The notes under the pieces: generated by a model
What the model was told of the DNA's origin: nothing
Databases searched by the model: none
Seen by the model: only the letters and a program-made list of their open reading frames with translations
Assembly (NCBI RefSeq): GCF_004118155.1
Contig: NZ_SAIQ01000001.1
Coordinates: 124,001 to 188,000 of the forward strand
From: Edaphocola flava
GTDB taxonomy: Bacteria; Bacteroidota; Bacteroidia; Chitinophagales; Chitinophagaceae
DNA length: 64,000 nt
Direction of reading: 5' to 3'
Shown here: piece by piece, positions 15,876 to 26,736 of the stretch
How the letters are laid out: every line of letters begins with the position of its first letter
Numbering within the stretch: position 1 is the first letter of the stretch
Position numbers and translations under genes: made by a program

Positions 15876-18284
15876 ATGGAGATTTCATACAACTGGTTAT
15901 CACAATATTTACCCAAACCTGTAGCAATAGACGAATTAAGCAACATCCTGACCAGTATTGGCCTGGAAGTAGAAGGAATTGAGAAAGCAGAAGCTGTAAA
16001 AGGCAGTCTTGAAGGATTGGTGATCGGCAAGGTATTAACCCGCGAGCAACATCCGAATGCAGATAAACTGAGCCTGACTACGGTAGACCTGGGTAATGGT
16101 AATATTGTACCTATTGTATGCGGAGCACCTAATGTGGCTGCCGGTCAGCATGTTGTCGTAGCTCCTGTGGGTGCTATGGTTCATCCTACAGAAGGAGAAG
16201 CCTTCCAGATCAAGAAAGCTAAGATCCGTGGAGAAGTAAGTGAGGGCATGATCTGTGCCGAAGATGAAATCGGTCTGGGTACCGGCCATGCAGGTATTAT
16301 GGTATTGCCGGAAGATGCTCCTGTAGGTCAAGCTGCGGCGACATACTTCAACATTTCTGCTGCTGATCAGACGATTTCTATAGGCTTAACGCCGAACAGA
16401 ACCGATGCGATGAGCCACCTGGGTGTAGCACGCGATGTATGTGCTTACCTTACTCACCACACCGGTACCTTACACGAAACCGTATACCCTGCGGTAAACA
16501 TTCCGGAGACTACTGAGGTAACCTTACCGATAGCGATCAGTATTGAAGATACGGTGGCCTGTCCGAGATATATGGGCATTACCCTTTCCGGTGTTACCGT
16601 AGCTCCATCTCCGGAGTGGTTACAATTAAACTTAAAAGCAATCGGCGTACGTCCGATCAATAATATTGTCGATATCACCAACTTTGTACTGCATGAATTA
16701 GGACAGCCTTTACATGCATTTGACTACAAAGCCATCAGCGGTGCCCGCATCATTGTACAGAAGCTGGCTGAGAACACACCGTTCCTGGCACTGGATGATA
16801 AAGAGCGCAAGCTGCGCAGTGAGGATCTGGTGATCTGTGATGCAGAGAAAGGACTGTGTATTGCTGGTGTATTTGGTGGTGCTGGTTCGGGTATTACAGA
16901 TGCTACTACAGATGTATTCCTGGAGAGTGCCTATTTCGATCCGAAAACGATCCGTCGTACGTCTATGCACCATGGATTGAGAACTGATGCGGCTACCCAT
17001 TTCGAAAAAGGAGTAGATATGCAGATGGTTCCGGTTGCCCTGAAACGCGCGGTACAACTGATCCTGGAAATTGCCGGTGGTCAGGTTGCCGGTCCGGTAC
17101 AGGACATCTACCCTGCTGTGCTGGAACCAAGAAAGATAACGGCCAGCTATAATTTCATCAATACCCTCTGCGGCAAAACATTTGCCCCGGAAGTAACTGA
17201 TAATATTCTGAAAGCCTTAGGCTTTGAAAAAACGAAACAAGACGGCGATACTTTTGAAGTTATTGCCCCTACCAATAAAGCCGATGTACACCAGGCTGCT
17301 GACCTGGCAGAAGAGGTGCTGCGTATAGATGGACTGGACAATGTTCCGGTGCAGAACCAGATCTCTATGTCTTTAAATAAGCGCCCGGAGCCGGCTGACC
17401 GTAAATGGAAGGAGAAGATCGCAAATCATTTATGCCATATCGGGATGAATGAGATCATCACCAACTCTATTACCAACAGCAATTATTATCCTGAACATAC
17501 TAACCTGGTAAAAATGCTGAACAACCTTTCCAGCGAACTGGACGTAATGCGTCCGGAATTGATGGAAAGCGGCCTTGAGGTGCTGTCTTACAACATCAAC
17601 CGTAAGCAGCAGGACCTGATGCTGTTTGAACTGGGCAATGTATATGCGCAATCTGAAGTAGGTAAATATAGCCAAACGGCTAAGTTAGGCATATGGATTA
17701 CGGGCAACAGTGCTCCGCAACACTGGCAGGGCAAGGCTGTAGCCAGCTCTATATATACTGCAAAAGGCATAGTAGCACAATTATTAGCCATCAGTGGTAT
17801 ACAGAAATTCCAGGAAGCAGTAACAGATCAGCAGATCGAATGGCGCCGTGGCAAAACGGTACTGGCCAAAGCGATTGCTGTTGATGCGAAACGCTTAAAA
17901 GAATTTGACATCAAACAGGCGGTATACTATATAGAGGCTGATATTAAAAACTGGGTAGAAGCTGCAGAGACCGCTAAGATCAAGTATAGTGAATTACCTA
18001 AGTTCCCGGCAATGAAACGTGACCTGGCACTGGTAATAGACAAAGCTGTAAGCTACGACCAGGTGGCTAAAATTGCACAAAGCCAGAAATGGGATGCGTA
18101 CAAAGGATTTGAATTATTTGACATCTTCGAAAGTGAGAAACTGGGCGCTGATAAGAAATCTATGGCATTGAGCTTTATGTTCCAGCTGAATGACAGAACC
18201 CTTACAGACGAGGAAGTGGACGATATGATGAAAAAATTAATTCAGCAATACGAAAAAGAAATCGGAGCGACCATTCGTTTATAA
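15876..18284 (+). CDS. pheT: Phenylalanine--tRNA ligase beta subunit
   Basis: The 802-residue protein has the full bacterial PheT layout. A tRNA-binding OB domain (about 40-150, PNADKLSLTTVD) comes first. A B3/B4 editing domain (about 210-380, with RRTSMHHGLRTDAATHFEKG) hydrolyses mischarged Tyr-tRNA. A B5 domain (about 405-475) and a C-terminal ferredoxin-fold anticodon-binding domain (about 708-801, KFPAMKRDLALV) complete it. It forms an alpha2-beta2 complex with PheS, whose gene is not in this window. The small coiled-coil gene follows 19 nt later, probably in the same transcript. Confidence 0.97.
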   Translation: MEISYNWLSQYLPKPVAIDELSNILTSIGLEVEGIEKAEAVKGSLEGLVIGKVLTREQHPNADKLSLTTVDLGNGNIVPIVCGAPNVAAGQHVVVAPVGAMVHPTEGEAFQIKKAKIRGEVSEGMICAEDEIGLGTGHAGIMVLPEDAPVGQAAATYFNISAADQTISIGLTPNRTDAMSHLGVARDVCAYLTHHTGTLHETVYPAVNIPETTEVTLPIAISIEDTVACPRYMGITLSGVTVAPSPEWLQLNLKAIGVRPINNIVDITNFVLHELGQPLHAFDYKAISGARIIVQKLAENTPFLALDDKERKLRSEDLVICDAEKGLCIAGVFGGAGSGITDATTDVFLESAYFDPKTIRRTSMHHGLRTDAATHFEKGVDMQMVPVALKRAVQLILEIAGGQVAGPVQDIYPAVLEPRKITASYNFINTLCGKTFAPEVTDNILKALGFEKTKQDGDTFEVIAPTNKADVHQAADLAEEVLRIDGLDNVPVQNQISMSLNKRPEPADRKWKEKIANHLCHIGMNEIITNSITNSNYYPEHTNLVKMLNNLSSELDVMRPELMESGLEVLSYNINRKQQDLMLFELGNVYAQSEVGKYSQTAKLGIWITGNSAPQHWQGKAVASSIYTAKGIVAQLLAISGIQKFQEAVTDQQIEWRRGKTVLAKAIAVDAKRLKEFDIKQAVYYIEADIKNWVEAAETAKIKYSELPKFPAMKRDLALVIDKAVSYDQVAKIAQSQKWDAYKGFELFDIFESEKLGADKKSMALSFMFQLNDRTLTDEEVDDMMKKLIQQYEKEIGATIRL

Positions 18285-18303
18285 AACACACGTTTAATTC
18301 GGT

Positions 18304-18558
18304 ATGATGTTATATCAACTACAGGAGAAACTGAGTGTATTGATAAAGCAATATAATTTTGTAAAGCAACAATCAGAGCAGTTAAGCGAAAAAGTTGTTG
18401 CACTTGAAGACATTGTTGCGCTCCAGAAAGAAAGATTAAAAGAGCTGGAAGAAGAGCTGATGATTAAGAGAATGGGCGATAGTGGAGATCAGCAGGCACT
18501 CATCAAGTATATAGACAGTATTATCCGTGAAATAGATAATACTATTAAAAATCTGTAA
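18304..18558 (+). CDS. Small coiled-coil protein, possible cell-division-associated (ZapB-like)
   Basis: The 84-residue protein is almost wholly helical, with heptad repeats from about 5 to 55 (LQEKLSVLIKQYNFVKQQSEQ, then ALQKERLKELEEEL), and lacks a signal or membrane segment. In Bacteroidota a coiled-coil gene of this size often sits between pheT and zapA, which is the reason for the tentative division link; here no zapA follows. ATG 18304 or 18307 may be used. It is 19 nt after pheT and 5 nt before the DUF6452 gene. Confidence 0.55.
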   Translation: MMLYQLQEKLSVLIKQYNFVKQQSEQLSEKVVALEDIVALQKERLKELEEELMIKRMGDSGDQQALIKYIDSIIREIDNTIKNL

Positions 18559-18563
18559 GCATA

Positions 18564-19082
18564 TTGAAAACAATCTTACCTGTACTGTTATGCCTTATGG
18601 CTCTGGCCTCCTGTAACCCGGACAGCCAGGAGTGTTATGTACCTAAAACGGTTACAGCCCAGATAGGATTTACCATTATTGATACCATATTTGCCAAGGA
18701 TCAGCTGGGTAGAGATAGTATATATGTCAGTGTCAGGGATACCCCGCTGAACTACCCTTCTATGCTGTCTCTCGACAATGATACGGTAATCAGGTTTATG
18801 GGTGTATATAAAGGAACGCAGTTGCCGGTTATGTTCAATCCCGAAACGGATAGTATACGCTACCGCTTCCAGCCAGATTCGACACAGCAGATTTTTGATA
18901 CAGTTACCTTACATTACGATCACAATTACCACTTCATCTCCAATGCATGTGGGTATACCTATTACTATAATATCAATCGTGTAAAGATTACGCATCACCT
19001 GCTGGACTCTGCTCGTATTGCCACACCTTCGGTAACACAGAGTGCACAGGACAAACATGTTATTCTTTACTTTATAGACTAA
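18564..19082 (+). CDS. DUF6452-like lipoprotein
   Basis: The 172-residue protein has a lipoprotein signal (MKTILPVLLCLMALASC, Cys17) and a beta-rich body. The opening after the lipobox (PDSQECYVPKTVTAQIGF) and the CGYTYYYNI segment near the end fit DUF6452, a Bacteroidota envelope family of unknown role. The start is TTG 18564: no ATG is placed to give the lipobox, and the stop of the upstream gene is 5 nt away. The stop codon overlaps the start of the DUF6048 gene (TAATG), a pairing I know from other Bacteroidota. Confidence 0.7.
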   Translation: MKTILPVLLCLMALASCNPDSQECYVPKTVTAQIGFTIIDTIFAKDQLGRDSIYVSVRDTPLNYPSMLSLDNDTVIRFMGVYKGTQLPVMFNPETDSIRYRFQPDSTQQIFDTVTLHYDHNYHFISNACGYTYYYNINRVKITHHLLDSARIATPSVTQSAQDKHVILYFID

Positions 19083-19867
19083 TGCCAGACCATCTAATGT
19101 CCATACGTCATATCTTACTGCTGACAAGCCTGTGTACCGCAATGGGACTGCAGGCGGCCGCACAGGAGCAAAAAACAGATACCCTGACTACGGTTAAGGA
19201 TACGCTGAAGGCACCTGCTATAGCGAAAGACAGCACGGCAACCGTTAAGGACAGTACTGCCGTAGGTAAGAAAAAGCGTGCACCGTTTGAGCGGCAGTTT
19301 AGGTTAGGCGTTGATATCTACCGCCCTATTGCCAGCCTGGCCTATCGCAATCGCTATGGCCTGGAACTGATGGCTGACTATACCTTCAGAGAAGATAAGT
19401 ACCTGGTGCTGGAAGCCGGTTATGGCGGAGGAAACATCGACTACGATTACCTTAAATACAATACAAAAAATACGTTCATCAAACTGGGTATAGATGTATC
19501 GATGTTTGACAAACTGGACAATAAGGACTGGGACATTATTTTTGTTGGCTTCCGGTACGGACTGGGCATTGGCCAGAGAGGTCCGGCAACATTTACGGTA
19601 ACCAATCCGTTTGGTGGCGCTACAGAGGATGAGACTCCGGCCAGAAACTACTGGGCACATTGGGGCGAGATTACGGCAGGCATGCGTTTCGAACTGCTGC
19701 CCCGCTTTTTTGCCGGCTGGAATGTGCGGGCAAAATTCTTCCTCAATGCCAATACATTTGACGGAGCGGTAGCGCCCAATTATATTGCAGGCTATGGAAC
19801 AGGCGATAAATCAACCTCGTTTGACTTTAACTTCTACTGCGCTTATTCGATCAGGTGGTATAAATAA
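19082..19867 (+). CDS. DUF6048-like outer-membrane beta-barrel protein
   Basis: The 261-residue protein has a signal peptide (best with the start at ATG 19097, MSIRHILLLTSLC ... AAAQ). A Thr/Asp/Lys-rich linker (about 30-70) with a repeated KDST motif precedes a C-terminal barrel of about 185 residues (FRLGVDIYRPIASLAYRNRYG to FNFYCAYSIRWYK). The barrel pattern and the overlap with the DUF6452 lipoprotein gene support DUF6048. The two probably work together at the outer membrane; what they do is unknown. Confidence 0.7.
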   Translation: MPDHLMSIRHILLLTSLCTAMGLQAAAQEQKTDTLTTVKDTLKAPAIAKDSTATVKDSTAVGKKKRAPFERQFRLGVDIYRPIASLAYRNRYGLELMADYTFREDKYLVLEAGYGGGNIDYDYLKYNTKNTFIKLGIDVSMFDKLDNKDWDIIFVGFRYGLGIGQRGPATFTVTNPFGGATEDETPARNYWAHWGEITAGMRFELLPRFFAGWNVRAKFFLNANTFDGAVAPNYIAGYGTGDKSTSFDFNFYCAYSIRWYK

Positions 19868-19884
19868 TTAAAATAATATGTGTC

Positions 19885-19922
19885 AAAAAAGCACTTGTCT
19901 ATCATTTCGGCAGGTGCTTTTT
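19885..19922 (+). terminator. Terminator after the pheT-DUF6048 unit
   Basis: The arms aaaaagcacttg and caggtgcttttt (one G-T pair) flank a 14-nt loop and end in a T tract. Confidence 0.75.
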
Positions 19923-19984
19923 CGCTTTCCAGGCAGCACAAAAAGCATCCGACTGACAAAATAGGCAAATTGAGGCAATGGCAG

Positions 19985-19992
19985 TATTTTTG
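19985..19992 (+). promoter_or_regulatory. -7 promoter element of groES-groL
   Basis: TATTTTTG fits TAnnTTTG and gives a leader of about 75 nt before the groES ATG. No CIRCE-type inverted repeat (TTAGCACTC-N9-GAGTGCTAA) is present, so HrcA control is not supported. Confidence 0.45.
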
Positions 19993-20072
19993 CAGGATTA
20001 TGAACATCCGGCCAGTTCCGGATATTCAGCAAGAAACAATTTCAAAATTAATTTATAAAAATCCATAATTCG

Positions 20073-20360
20073 ATGGCAAAGAAACAACAAGCAAGCATTA
20101 CGCCGTTGCACGACAGAGTAATTATTAAACCAGCAGCAGCCGAAACTAAAACTGCAGGTGGAATCATCATTCCTGATACAGCAAAAGAAAAACCACAACG
20201 TGGTACCGTAATTGCTGCCGGTCCTGGTAAAAAAGACGAGCCGGTAACTGTAAAAGCCGGTGATGAGGTATTATACAGCAAATATGCAGGTACTGAAATC
20301 AACATCGATGGTGAAGAATTGTTGATCATGCGTGAAAGCGATCTGTTAGCGATCATCTAA
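20073..20360 (+). CDS. groES: Co-chaperonin GroES
   Basis: The 95-residue protein is a typical GroES length. The signatures [13 protein letters not shown], the mobile-loop region [19 protein letters not shown] and the dome segment [14 protein letters not shown] are all visible. Seven copies cap the GroEL ring and close the folding chamber. It lies 76 nt before groL in the usual order, downstream of its own -7 element. Confidence 0.98.
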   Translation: MAKKQQASITPLHDRVIIKPAAAETKTAGGIIIPDTAKEKPQRGTVIAAGPGKKDEPVTVKAGDEVLYSKYAGTEINIDGEELLIMRESDLLAII

Positions 20361-20418
20361 TCGCAACACCCTTTTGTAAGCACTATGCTTACAGCTTTTC
20401 ATTAAATTATTATTTTAA

Positions 20419-22068
<1,650 letters not shown>

Positions 22069-22091
22069 TCATAACATATACAACCAATATA

Positions 22092-22125
22092 GAAAGCGCC
22101 CCGCATGCGGGGCGCTTTCCTTTTT
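22092..22125 (+). terminator. Terminator after groL
   Basis: Perfect 13-bp arms (gaaagcgccccgc and gcggggcgctttc) with a 2-nt loop are followed by a T tract. The T tract overlaps the stop codon of the convergent cytochrome gene. Confidence 0.9.
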
Positions 22126-22954
22126 ATAAACTGTTCAGGTAGGCAATCAGTTTGTCCATATCCTGGTCCGACAAATCGGGAAAATCTGGCATTACAGTAT
22201 AACCATCTTGTTCATTTCTTTTGGGAATATCCGGGTCACCTTCCTTAATCATAGTCGTAGAACTTCTGATCCAACGTTTCAACCATTGCGCACTATGACG
22301 CTTAGACACAGCAGCTAATTTAGGCCCCACTATATTAGTACTGGCACTATGACACATTGCACAATTAGCTAGAAACAGCTCCTCACCGAAACGATTATCT
22401 AAGTCAGCTTTCATCTTCCGGTAACTAGTTTCATCATGAACAATAGTCTTTATGATCCGTTCATTTTCATACTCTTCAGTATACATAGGCATACCGCTGA
22501 GCGTATCGTAATATAAGGTAGTATGCTGTTTTAGTCCATTCTTATAGGTTGTTTCTAGCAATAATGCTTCCGGCTTATAATACGTCCGCCAAACACCTAC
22601 AGGCGCTCCGTTATCATATTGCCCCATCACTTCTTTCCAGCCTTTAATGTTTATGATTGTATAAGGGCCTGTTGCACGACTTTCATTGTAGTACATAATG
22701 GTCGCTGTATCTCCATTAGGGTAAAAACGCACAGACATACCATGCAAGGAGATAGGTGCTGTATCTCTAACCTGCATATATTGGGTACGGATACCATCTC
22801 TGTACATTTCCCAGGCTAAAGTGTGGTGCAATGTGTCATAAAACTTACGTTCGGTATAACTCGTTTTTTCAAAAGACTGTGAAGACGAGGCTATAAACAA
22901 TCCGAAAGCAACACTGAGTGTATACAACGTTATTTTTTTCATCTTGGAAGACAT
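22124..22954 (-). CDS. Exported MORN/YwqK-like repeat protein fused to a c-type cytochrome domain
   Basis: The 276-residue exported protein has a signal peptide (start at 22954 or ATG 22942, MKKITLYTLSVAFGLFIA). Residues about 40-165 contain strand pairs of the MORN/YwqK kind (GQYDNGAPVGVWRTYY, ETTYKNGLKQHTTLYYDT). The C-terminal ~85 residues are a class I cytochrome c: CAMCH with Cys198, Cys201 and His202, then the GPKL helix, and a likely axial Met in VMPDFPDLS. It may be an electron carrier attached to a surface or partner-binding module. The fusion is unusual. It is a single gene. Confidence 0.75.
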   Translation of the reverse strand: MSSKMKKITLYTLSVAFGLFIASSSQSFEKTSYTERKFYDTLHHTLAWEMYRDGIRTQYMQVRDTAPISLHGMSVRFYPNGDTATIMYYNESRATGPYTIINIKGWKEVMGQYDNGAPVGVWRTYYKPEALLLETTYKNGLKQHTTLYYDTLSGMPMYTEEYENERIIKTIVHDETSYRKMKADLDNRFGEELFLANCAMCHSASTNIVGPKLAAVSKRHSAQWLKRWIRSSTTMIKEGDPDIPKRNEQDGYTVMPDFPDLSDQDMDKLIAYLNSL

Positions 22955-23048
22955 AATGCTTCACTCAAAGATAGCAAAAACACAACATTACTAATATGCT
23001 ATTTATCGTACATTAGCAGTCGGTTTTTTCACCATCAGAGGTAGCAGC

Positions 23049-24299
23049 ATGAGCATAAAATTAAAATTAACAGTCCTTAGTTTTTTCCAGTTTTTCGTAT
23101 GGGGCGCCTGGTTGATCACGATTGCCAATTATTGGTTCGGCACCCGCAACTGGGATGGTACACAGTTTGGACTGATCTTTTCCACCATGGGTATTGCCTC
23201 TCTGTTCATGCCCACACTGATGGGTATTGTAGCAGATAAATGGATCAATGCCGAAAAGCTCTACGGTCTGTTGCAGCTATTATATGCCGGTACCCTTTTC
23301 TGCCTGCCTATGGTCAATGATCCCGGAACATTTTTCTGGATCATGCTGCTGGCCATGTGCTTCTATATGCCTACACTGGCTTTGTCCAATTCCATAGCCT
23401 ATACACTGCTGAAGTCATCTGGAAAATTTGATGTGGTCAAAGACTTTCCGCCGATCCGTGTGTTCGGTACTGTAGGCTTTATCATTGCCATGTGGATCAC
23501 CAATCTGACCGGCAATAAGGCCTCCGCTAACCAGTTCTATATTGCCGGTACTGCTGCTGCCCTGCTTGGCTTATATGCGTTTTTTCTTCCTGGCTGTCCC
23601 CCTACCAAAACCATTAAGTCTACCCAGAAATGGACCGAAATGCTTGGCCTGAACGCCTTTAAGCTCTTCGCCAATTACAAGATGGCTATGTTTTTTATCT
23701 TCTCTATGTTCCTGGGTGCAGCTTTGCAGCTGACCAATGCTTATGGAGATCTGTTTATAGATGACTTTAAAAAAGTACCGGCATATGCCGATTCTATGGT
23801 GGTCAAGTACTCTACTATTATCATGTCCATTTCGCAGATATCAGAAACCGTATTTATCCTGGCCATTCCGTTTTTCCTCAAGCGCTTCGGGATCAAACAG
23901 GTGATGCTCATCAGCATGATCGCATGGGTGCTGCGTTTCGCACTATTTGCCTTTGGCGATCCGCATGATGGTTTATGGATGATTATCTTATCTTGCATCG
24001 TTTATGGCATGGCATTTGACTTCTTCAATATTTCCGGTTCTCTGTTTGTAGAAACGAATACAGATAAGCAGATCCGCTCTTCTGCACAGGGTTTGTTTAT
24101 GATGATGACCAATGGCATTGGTGCCGTATTCGGCAGCCTTACCAGCGGCTACCTTATCCAGCATTACTTTACCCTGCCGGATGGTGGTAAGATGTGGCAG
24201 GAAATATGGCTTTCCTTTGCCGCCTATGCTGCTGTTATTGCCATCCTGTTTGCCCTTTTCTTCCGGCATAAACATGAACCAGCAGCAGTAAAACGTTAA
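23049..24299 (+). CDS. Nucleoside permease, MFS (NupG/XapB type)
   Basis: The 416-residue protein has 12 predicted membrane helices. The N-terminus (SFFQFFVWGAWLITIANYWF) and the loop GIVADKWINAEKL are typical of nucleoside:H+ symporters of the NupG group. The long middle loop carries PPTKTIKSTQKW. It would import nucleosides for salvage across the inner membrane. It lies 19 nt before the HD-hydrolase gene, so the two probably share a message, which fits a nucleoside or nucleotide theme. No operator is seen upstream. Confidence 0.85.
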   Translation: MSIKLKLTVLSFFQFFVWGAWLITIANYWFGTRNWDGTQFGLIFSTMGIASLFMPTLMGIVADKWINAEKLYGLLQLLYAGTLFCLPMVNDPGTFFWIMLLAMCFYMPTLALSNSIAYTLLKSSGKFDVVKDFPPIRVFGTVGFIIAMWITNLTGNKASANQFYIAGTAAALLGLYAFFLPGCPPTKTIKSTQKWTEMLGLNAFKLFANYKMAMFFIFSMFLGAALQLTNAYGDLFIDDFKKVPAYADSMVVKYSTIIMSISQISETVFILAIPFFLKRFGIKQVMLISMIAWVLRFALFAFGDPHDGLWMIILSCIVYGMAFDFFNISGSLFVETNTDKQIRSSAQGLFMMMTNGIGAVFGSLTSGYLIQHYFTLPDGGKMWQEIWLSFAAYAAVIAILFALFFRHKHEPAAVKR

Positions 24300-24318
24300 T
24301 CTAAAATCTTATTACGAA

Positions 24319-24957
24319 ATGATCGATCAGGCAATAGCATTGGTACAAAAAACACTGGAGGGCGCGGAAGCAGGCCATGACTGGTTTCACATCGAAAGGG
24401 TATGGAAGCTGAGCACGCATATTGCGCAACAGCATCCTGAAGCCAATGCTGAAGTAGTTGCACTGGGTGCTTTGTTACATGATATTGCTGATGCTAAATT
24501 CCATAACGGAGATGAGCAATTGGGGCCGCAGATTGCCTCCCAATTCCTTCAGGAACATGGCGCAACACCGGAACTGATAGACCAGGTGGTGTATATTATC
24601 CGCAATATTTCTTTTAAGAACAGAAATGAGGTAAGCCACTACCCTATTGAGTTACAGATTGTACAGGATGCAGATCGCCTGGATGCTATCGGGGCTATAG
24701 GTATTGCCCGTACCTTTAATTTCGGTGGGTATAAAAATAATCCGATGTATGATCCGAAACAGGAGCCGCGCACCGATATGAATAAAGAAGTGTATAAAAA
24801 ATCTAATGGTACCACCATTAATCACTTCTATGAAAAACTGTTACTCCTGAAAGATATGATGCATACCGAAACAGCCCGAAAGCTTGCTGAAGAAAGGCAT
24901 CAGCTGATGCTCACTTTTCTCGATGCATTTTATAAAGAGTGGAATGTAGCCCTGTAA
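24319..24957 (+). CDS. HD-domain phosphohydrolase (YedJ-like)
   Basis: The 212-residue cytoplasmic protein has the metal-binding set of HD enzymes: His24 (GHDWFHIERV), His54-Asp55 (ALLHDIADAKF) and a late aspartate in QDADRLDAIGAIGI. The last motif and FNFGGYKNNPMYDP are typical of the YedJ/YpgQ group, which hydrolyse nucleotides or other phosphoesters. The substrate is not settled by the sequence. It follows the nucleoside permease by 19 nt. Its stop is only 3 nt from the stop of convergent pabB, with no hairpin between them. Confidence 0.85.
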   Translation: MIDQAIALVQKTLEGAEAGHDWFHIERVWKLSTHIAQQHPEANAEVVALGALLHDIADAKFHNGDEQLGPQIASQFLQEHGATPELIDQVVYIIRNISFKNRNEVSHYPIELQIVQDADRLDAIGAIGIARTFNFGGYKNNPMYDPKQEPRTDMNKEVYKKSNGTTINHFYEKLLLLKDMMHTETARKLAEERHQLMLTFLDAFYKEWNVAL

Positions 24958-24960
24958 GCG

Positions 24961-26241
24961 CTATGCTTTAAAAATTCGTTCCAGGGCAAGTGCCTTCAGC
25001 TGCACCTCTGCCCATTCCTTTTCCGGAATACTATCTATAGTCACGGCGCCACCTGTATGGTAAGACAGGCATCCCGTTTGCTCATTGTACAATAAACTAC
25101 GGATCACTACATTAAAATCAAAATCACCGGCTGGCGTTATATAGCCTACTGCACCGGAATAGAGTTCTCTTTTAGAGTGTTCTGTCTCCTCGATAATCTG
25201 CATCACCATATGCTTGGGTGCTCCGGTCATACTGCCCATAGGAAAGGCATCCAGCAATACTTCTGTAATACCTGCATACTCATCCATAGTTCCTTTAATC
25301 GTAGAAACCATGGTATGTACCGTAGGAAACGTTTGCACCCCAAACAGTTCTACGGCCTCAATAGTGCCCGTCTTACTGTGTTTGGCCAGGTCATTGCGCA
25401 TCAGGTCTGCAATCATTATATTCTCGGCACGCTCCTTCTCATCCGCTACCAGCTCTAATTTCAGCGCCGCATCCTCTTCAGGCGTAGCACCTCTGCGTAT
25501 CGTTCCCTTCATCGGTTGTGCGATAATTGTATCGCCTTGTTTATACAGAAAACGCTCCGGGCTGCTGCTCATCAACCAATGTTTTTCTTGCCTGTACAAG
25601 CAGGAAAATGGTGCCGGGTTTTGCTGATTTAAAGTATGGTATACCTGCAATGCCGGCAAATGATCAACCTTCGCAGCAGCACCCACACAGAGATTTAATT
25701 CATAGCAATCTCCGTCAACAATATGTTGCTGCACAGACTGCACTGCAGTGATGTACTCCTCTTTCGAAAAATTGCGCACGAAATCCGTCTCCGGAATATC
25801 GGTTGGTATATGTGCTGTCTCTGCTGTAATCTGCTGCCATAGCGCTTCGGGCAGCTCCTGTTCCGATTCTATAATCAGCTCCTGGCTACCATAAGGGATG
25901 TACATTACTATACCCGGCCTGAAAAAAGAGAGAAGGTCATTATCAAAATAGGCGGGTAATGAACTTTTCAGCCTCGGGTATAACTGATTCTTAAGATCAT
26001 AGTTAAGGTGACCGAATATCCAATGCTTACCAGCAGCGGCTTTCATTGATGCAGCATCAGTATACATTTCTGTAGCCTGAGCGCCGACAAGCAGCTCAAA
26101 GCGGTTATACAGTCCCTCGTAGGCATTATTATCCAGGTACGCAAAAATGCTGAATCGATTAACCCAATTCAGCATTTTCGTTTTAATATCTTTTATTGAA
26201 AAAGATGCTATGTCTATTGTGTGTTGATAACGCAACGGCAA
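24961..26241 (-). CDS. pabB: Aminodeoxychorismate synthase component I
   Basis: PabB aminates chorismate to 4-amino-4-deoxychorismate, the step into p-aminobenzoate and folate. The 426-residue protein has the chorismate-binding fold, with ENIMIADLMRNDL and PMGSMTGAPKHMVMQ. The key residue supports PabB over TrpE: the motif reads PMKGTIRRG, with the lysine that PabB uses (PIKGT), whereas TrpE has alanine (PIAGT). No glutamine amidotransferase gene (pabA) is adjacent, so the partner must lie elsewhere. The gene begins 9 nt after the charge-block protein gene upstream and is probably cotranscribed with it. Confidence 0.87.
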   Translation of the reverse strand: MPLRYQHTIDIASFSIKDIKTKMLNWVNRFSIFAYLDNNAYEGLYNRFELLVGAQATEMYTDAASMKAAAGKHWIFGHLNYDLKNQLYPRLKSSLPAYFDNDLLSFFRPGIVMYIPYGSQELIIESEQELPEALWQQITAETAHIPTDIPETDFVRNFSKEEYITAVQSVQQHIVDGDCYELNLCVGAAAKVDHLPALQVYHTLNQQNPAPFSCLYRQEKHWLMSSSPERFLYKQGDTIIAQPMKGTIRRGATPEEDAALKLELVADEKERAENIMIADLMRNDLAKHSKTGTIEAVELFGVQTFPTVHTMVSTIKGTMDEYAGITEVLLDAFPMGSMTGAPKHMVMQIIEETEHSKRELYSGAVGYITPAGDFDFNVVIRSLLYNEQTGCLSYHTGGAVTIDSIPEKEWAEVQLKALALERIFKA

Positions 26242-26250
26242 TACTTTTAA

Positions 26251-26670
26251 TTAAAAATCATCGTCGTCAAAATCATCAAAATCATCATTCAGAAAGCCCA
26301 AGTCCTCGTCGAAGTCAAAACTGTCATCGTCATCATCTTTAGAAGATTTCTTTTTACCGGTAGACGATTTTTTAGATTTAGGCAATTCAAACTCTTCAAA
26401 ATCAGGATCACTGAATTCATCCTCTTCCTTGTAGAAATCATCTTCTGTATCCTCATCCGCGTCATCATCATCGTCCTCATCGTCATTAGCTTTCTTAGTA
26501 GATTTGGAAGCAACCTTCTTTTTAGGGGTCTCATCCAGATCTTCTTCATCTAAATCATCATCGTCATCAGCCTTTTTCGCTGCAGTAGACTTCTTCACGG
26601 CAGCTTTTTTAGGTGCTGCTGCTTTCTTGGCAGTACTTTTCTTACCAGGATTAGAATTACTAGTGGTCAT
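26251..26670 (-). CDS. Charge-segregated, intrinsically disordered protein, unknown function
   Basis: The 139-residue protein has almost no hydrophobic residues until a short end motif. Residues 1-34 are Lys/Ala/Pro-rich (GKKSTAKKAAAPKKAAVKKS), like the tail of histone H1 or bacterial nucleoid proteins. The rest alternates runs of Asp/Glu with Lys/Ser blocks and ends in FLNDDFDDFDDDDF. Such block polyampholytes can bind nucleic acid with one half and proteins or cations with the other, but no family is recognised. It lies 9 nt upstream of pabB behind its own promoter. Confidence 0.65.
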   Translation of the reverse strand: MTTSNSNPGKKSTAKKAAAPKKAAVKKSTAAKKADDDDDLDEEDLDETPKKKVASKSTKKANDDEDDDDDADEDTEDDFYKEEDEFSDPDFEEFELPKSKKSSTGKKKSSKDDDDDSFDFDEDLGFLNDDFDDFDDDDF

Positions 26671-26705
26671 TTTTCAATACAATTTTTTACATTAAATCCG
26701 CAGTA

Positions 26706-26736
26706 CAAATTTCTTTATTAGTTGCGATATTTCAAA
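26706..26736 (-). promoter_or_regulatory. Promoter of the charge-block protein-pabB unit
   Basis: On the minus strand TTTG (26736-26733), 19 nt, then GAAATTTG (26713-26706) is one base from the TTTG-N20-TAnnTTTG consensus. The leader is about 30 nt. Confidence 0.5.

Noticed and set aside
19885-20072. CIRCE element upstream of groES
   Set aside because: The TTAGCACTC-N9-GAGTGCTAA pattern is absent; the only hairpin there is the terminator of the upstream unit.
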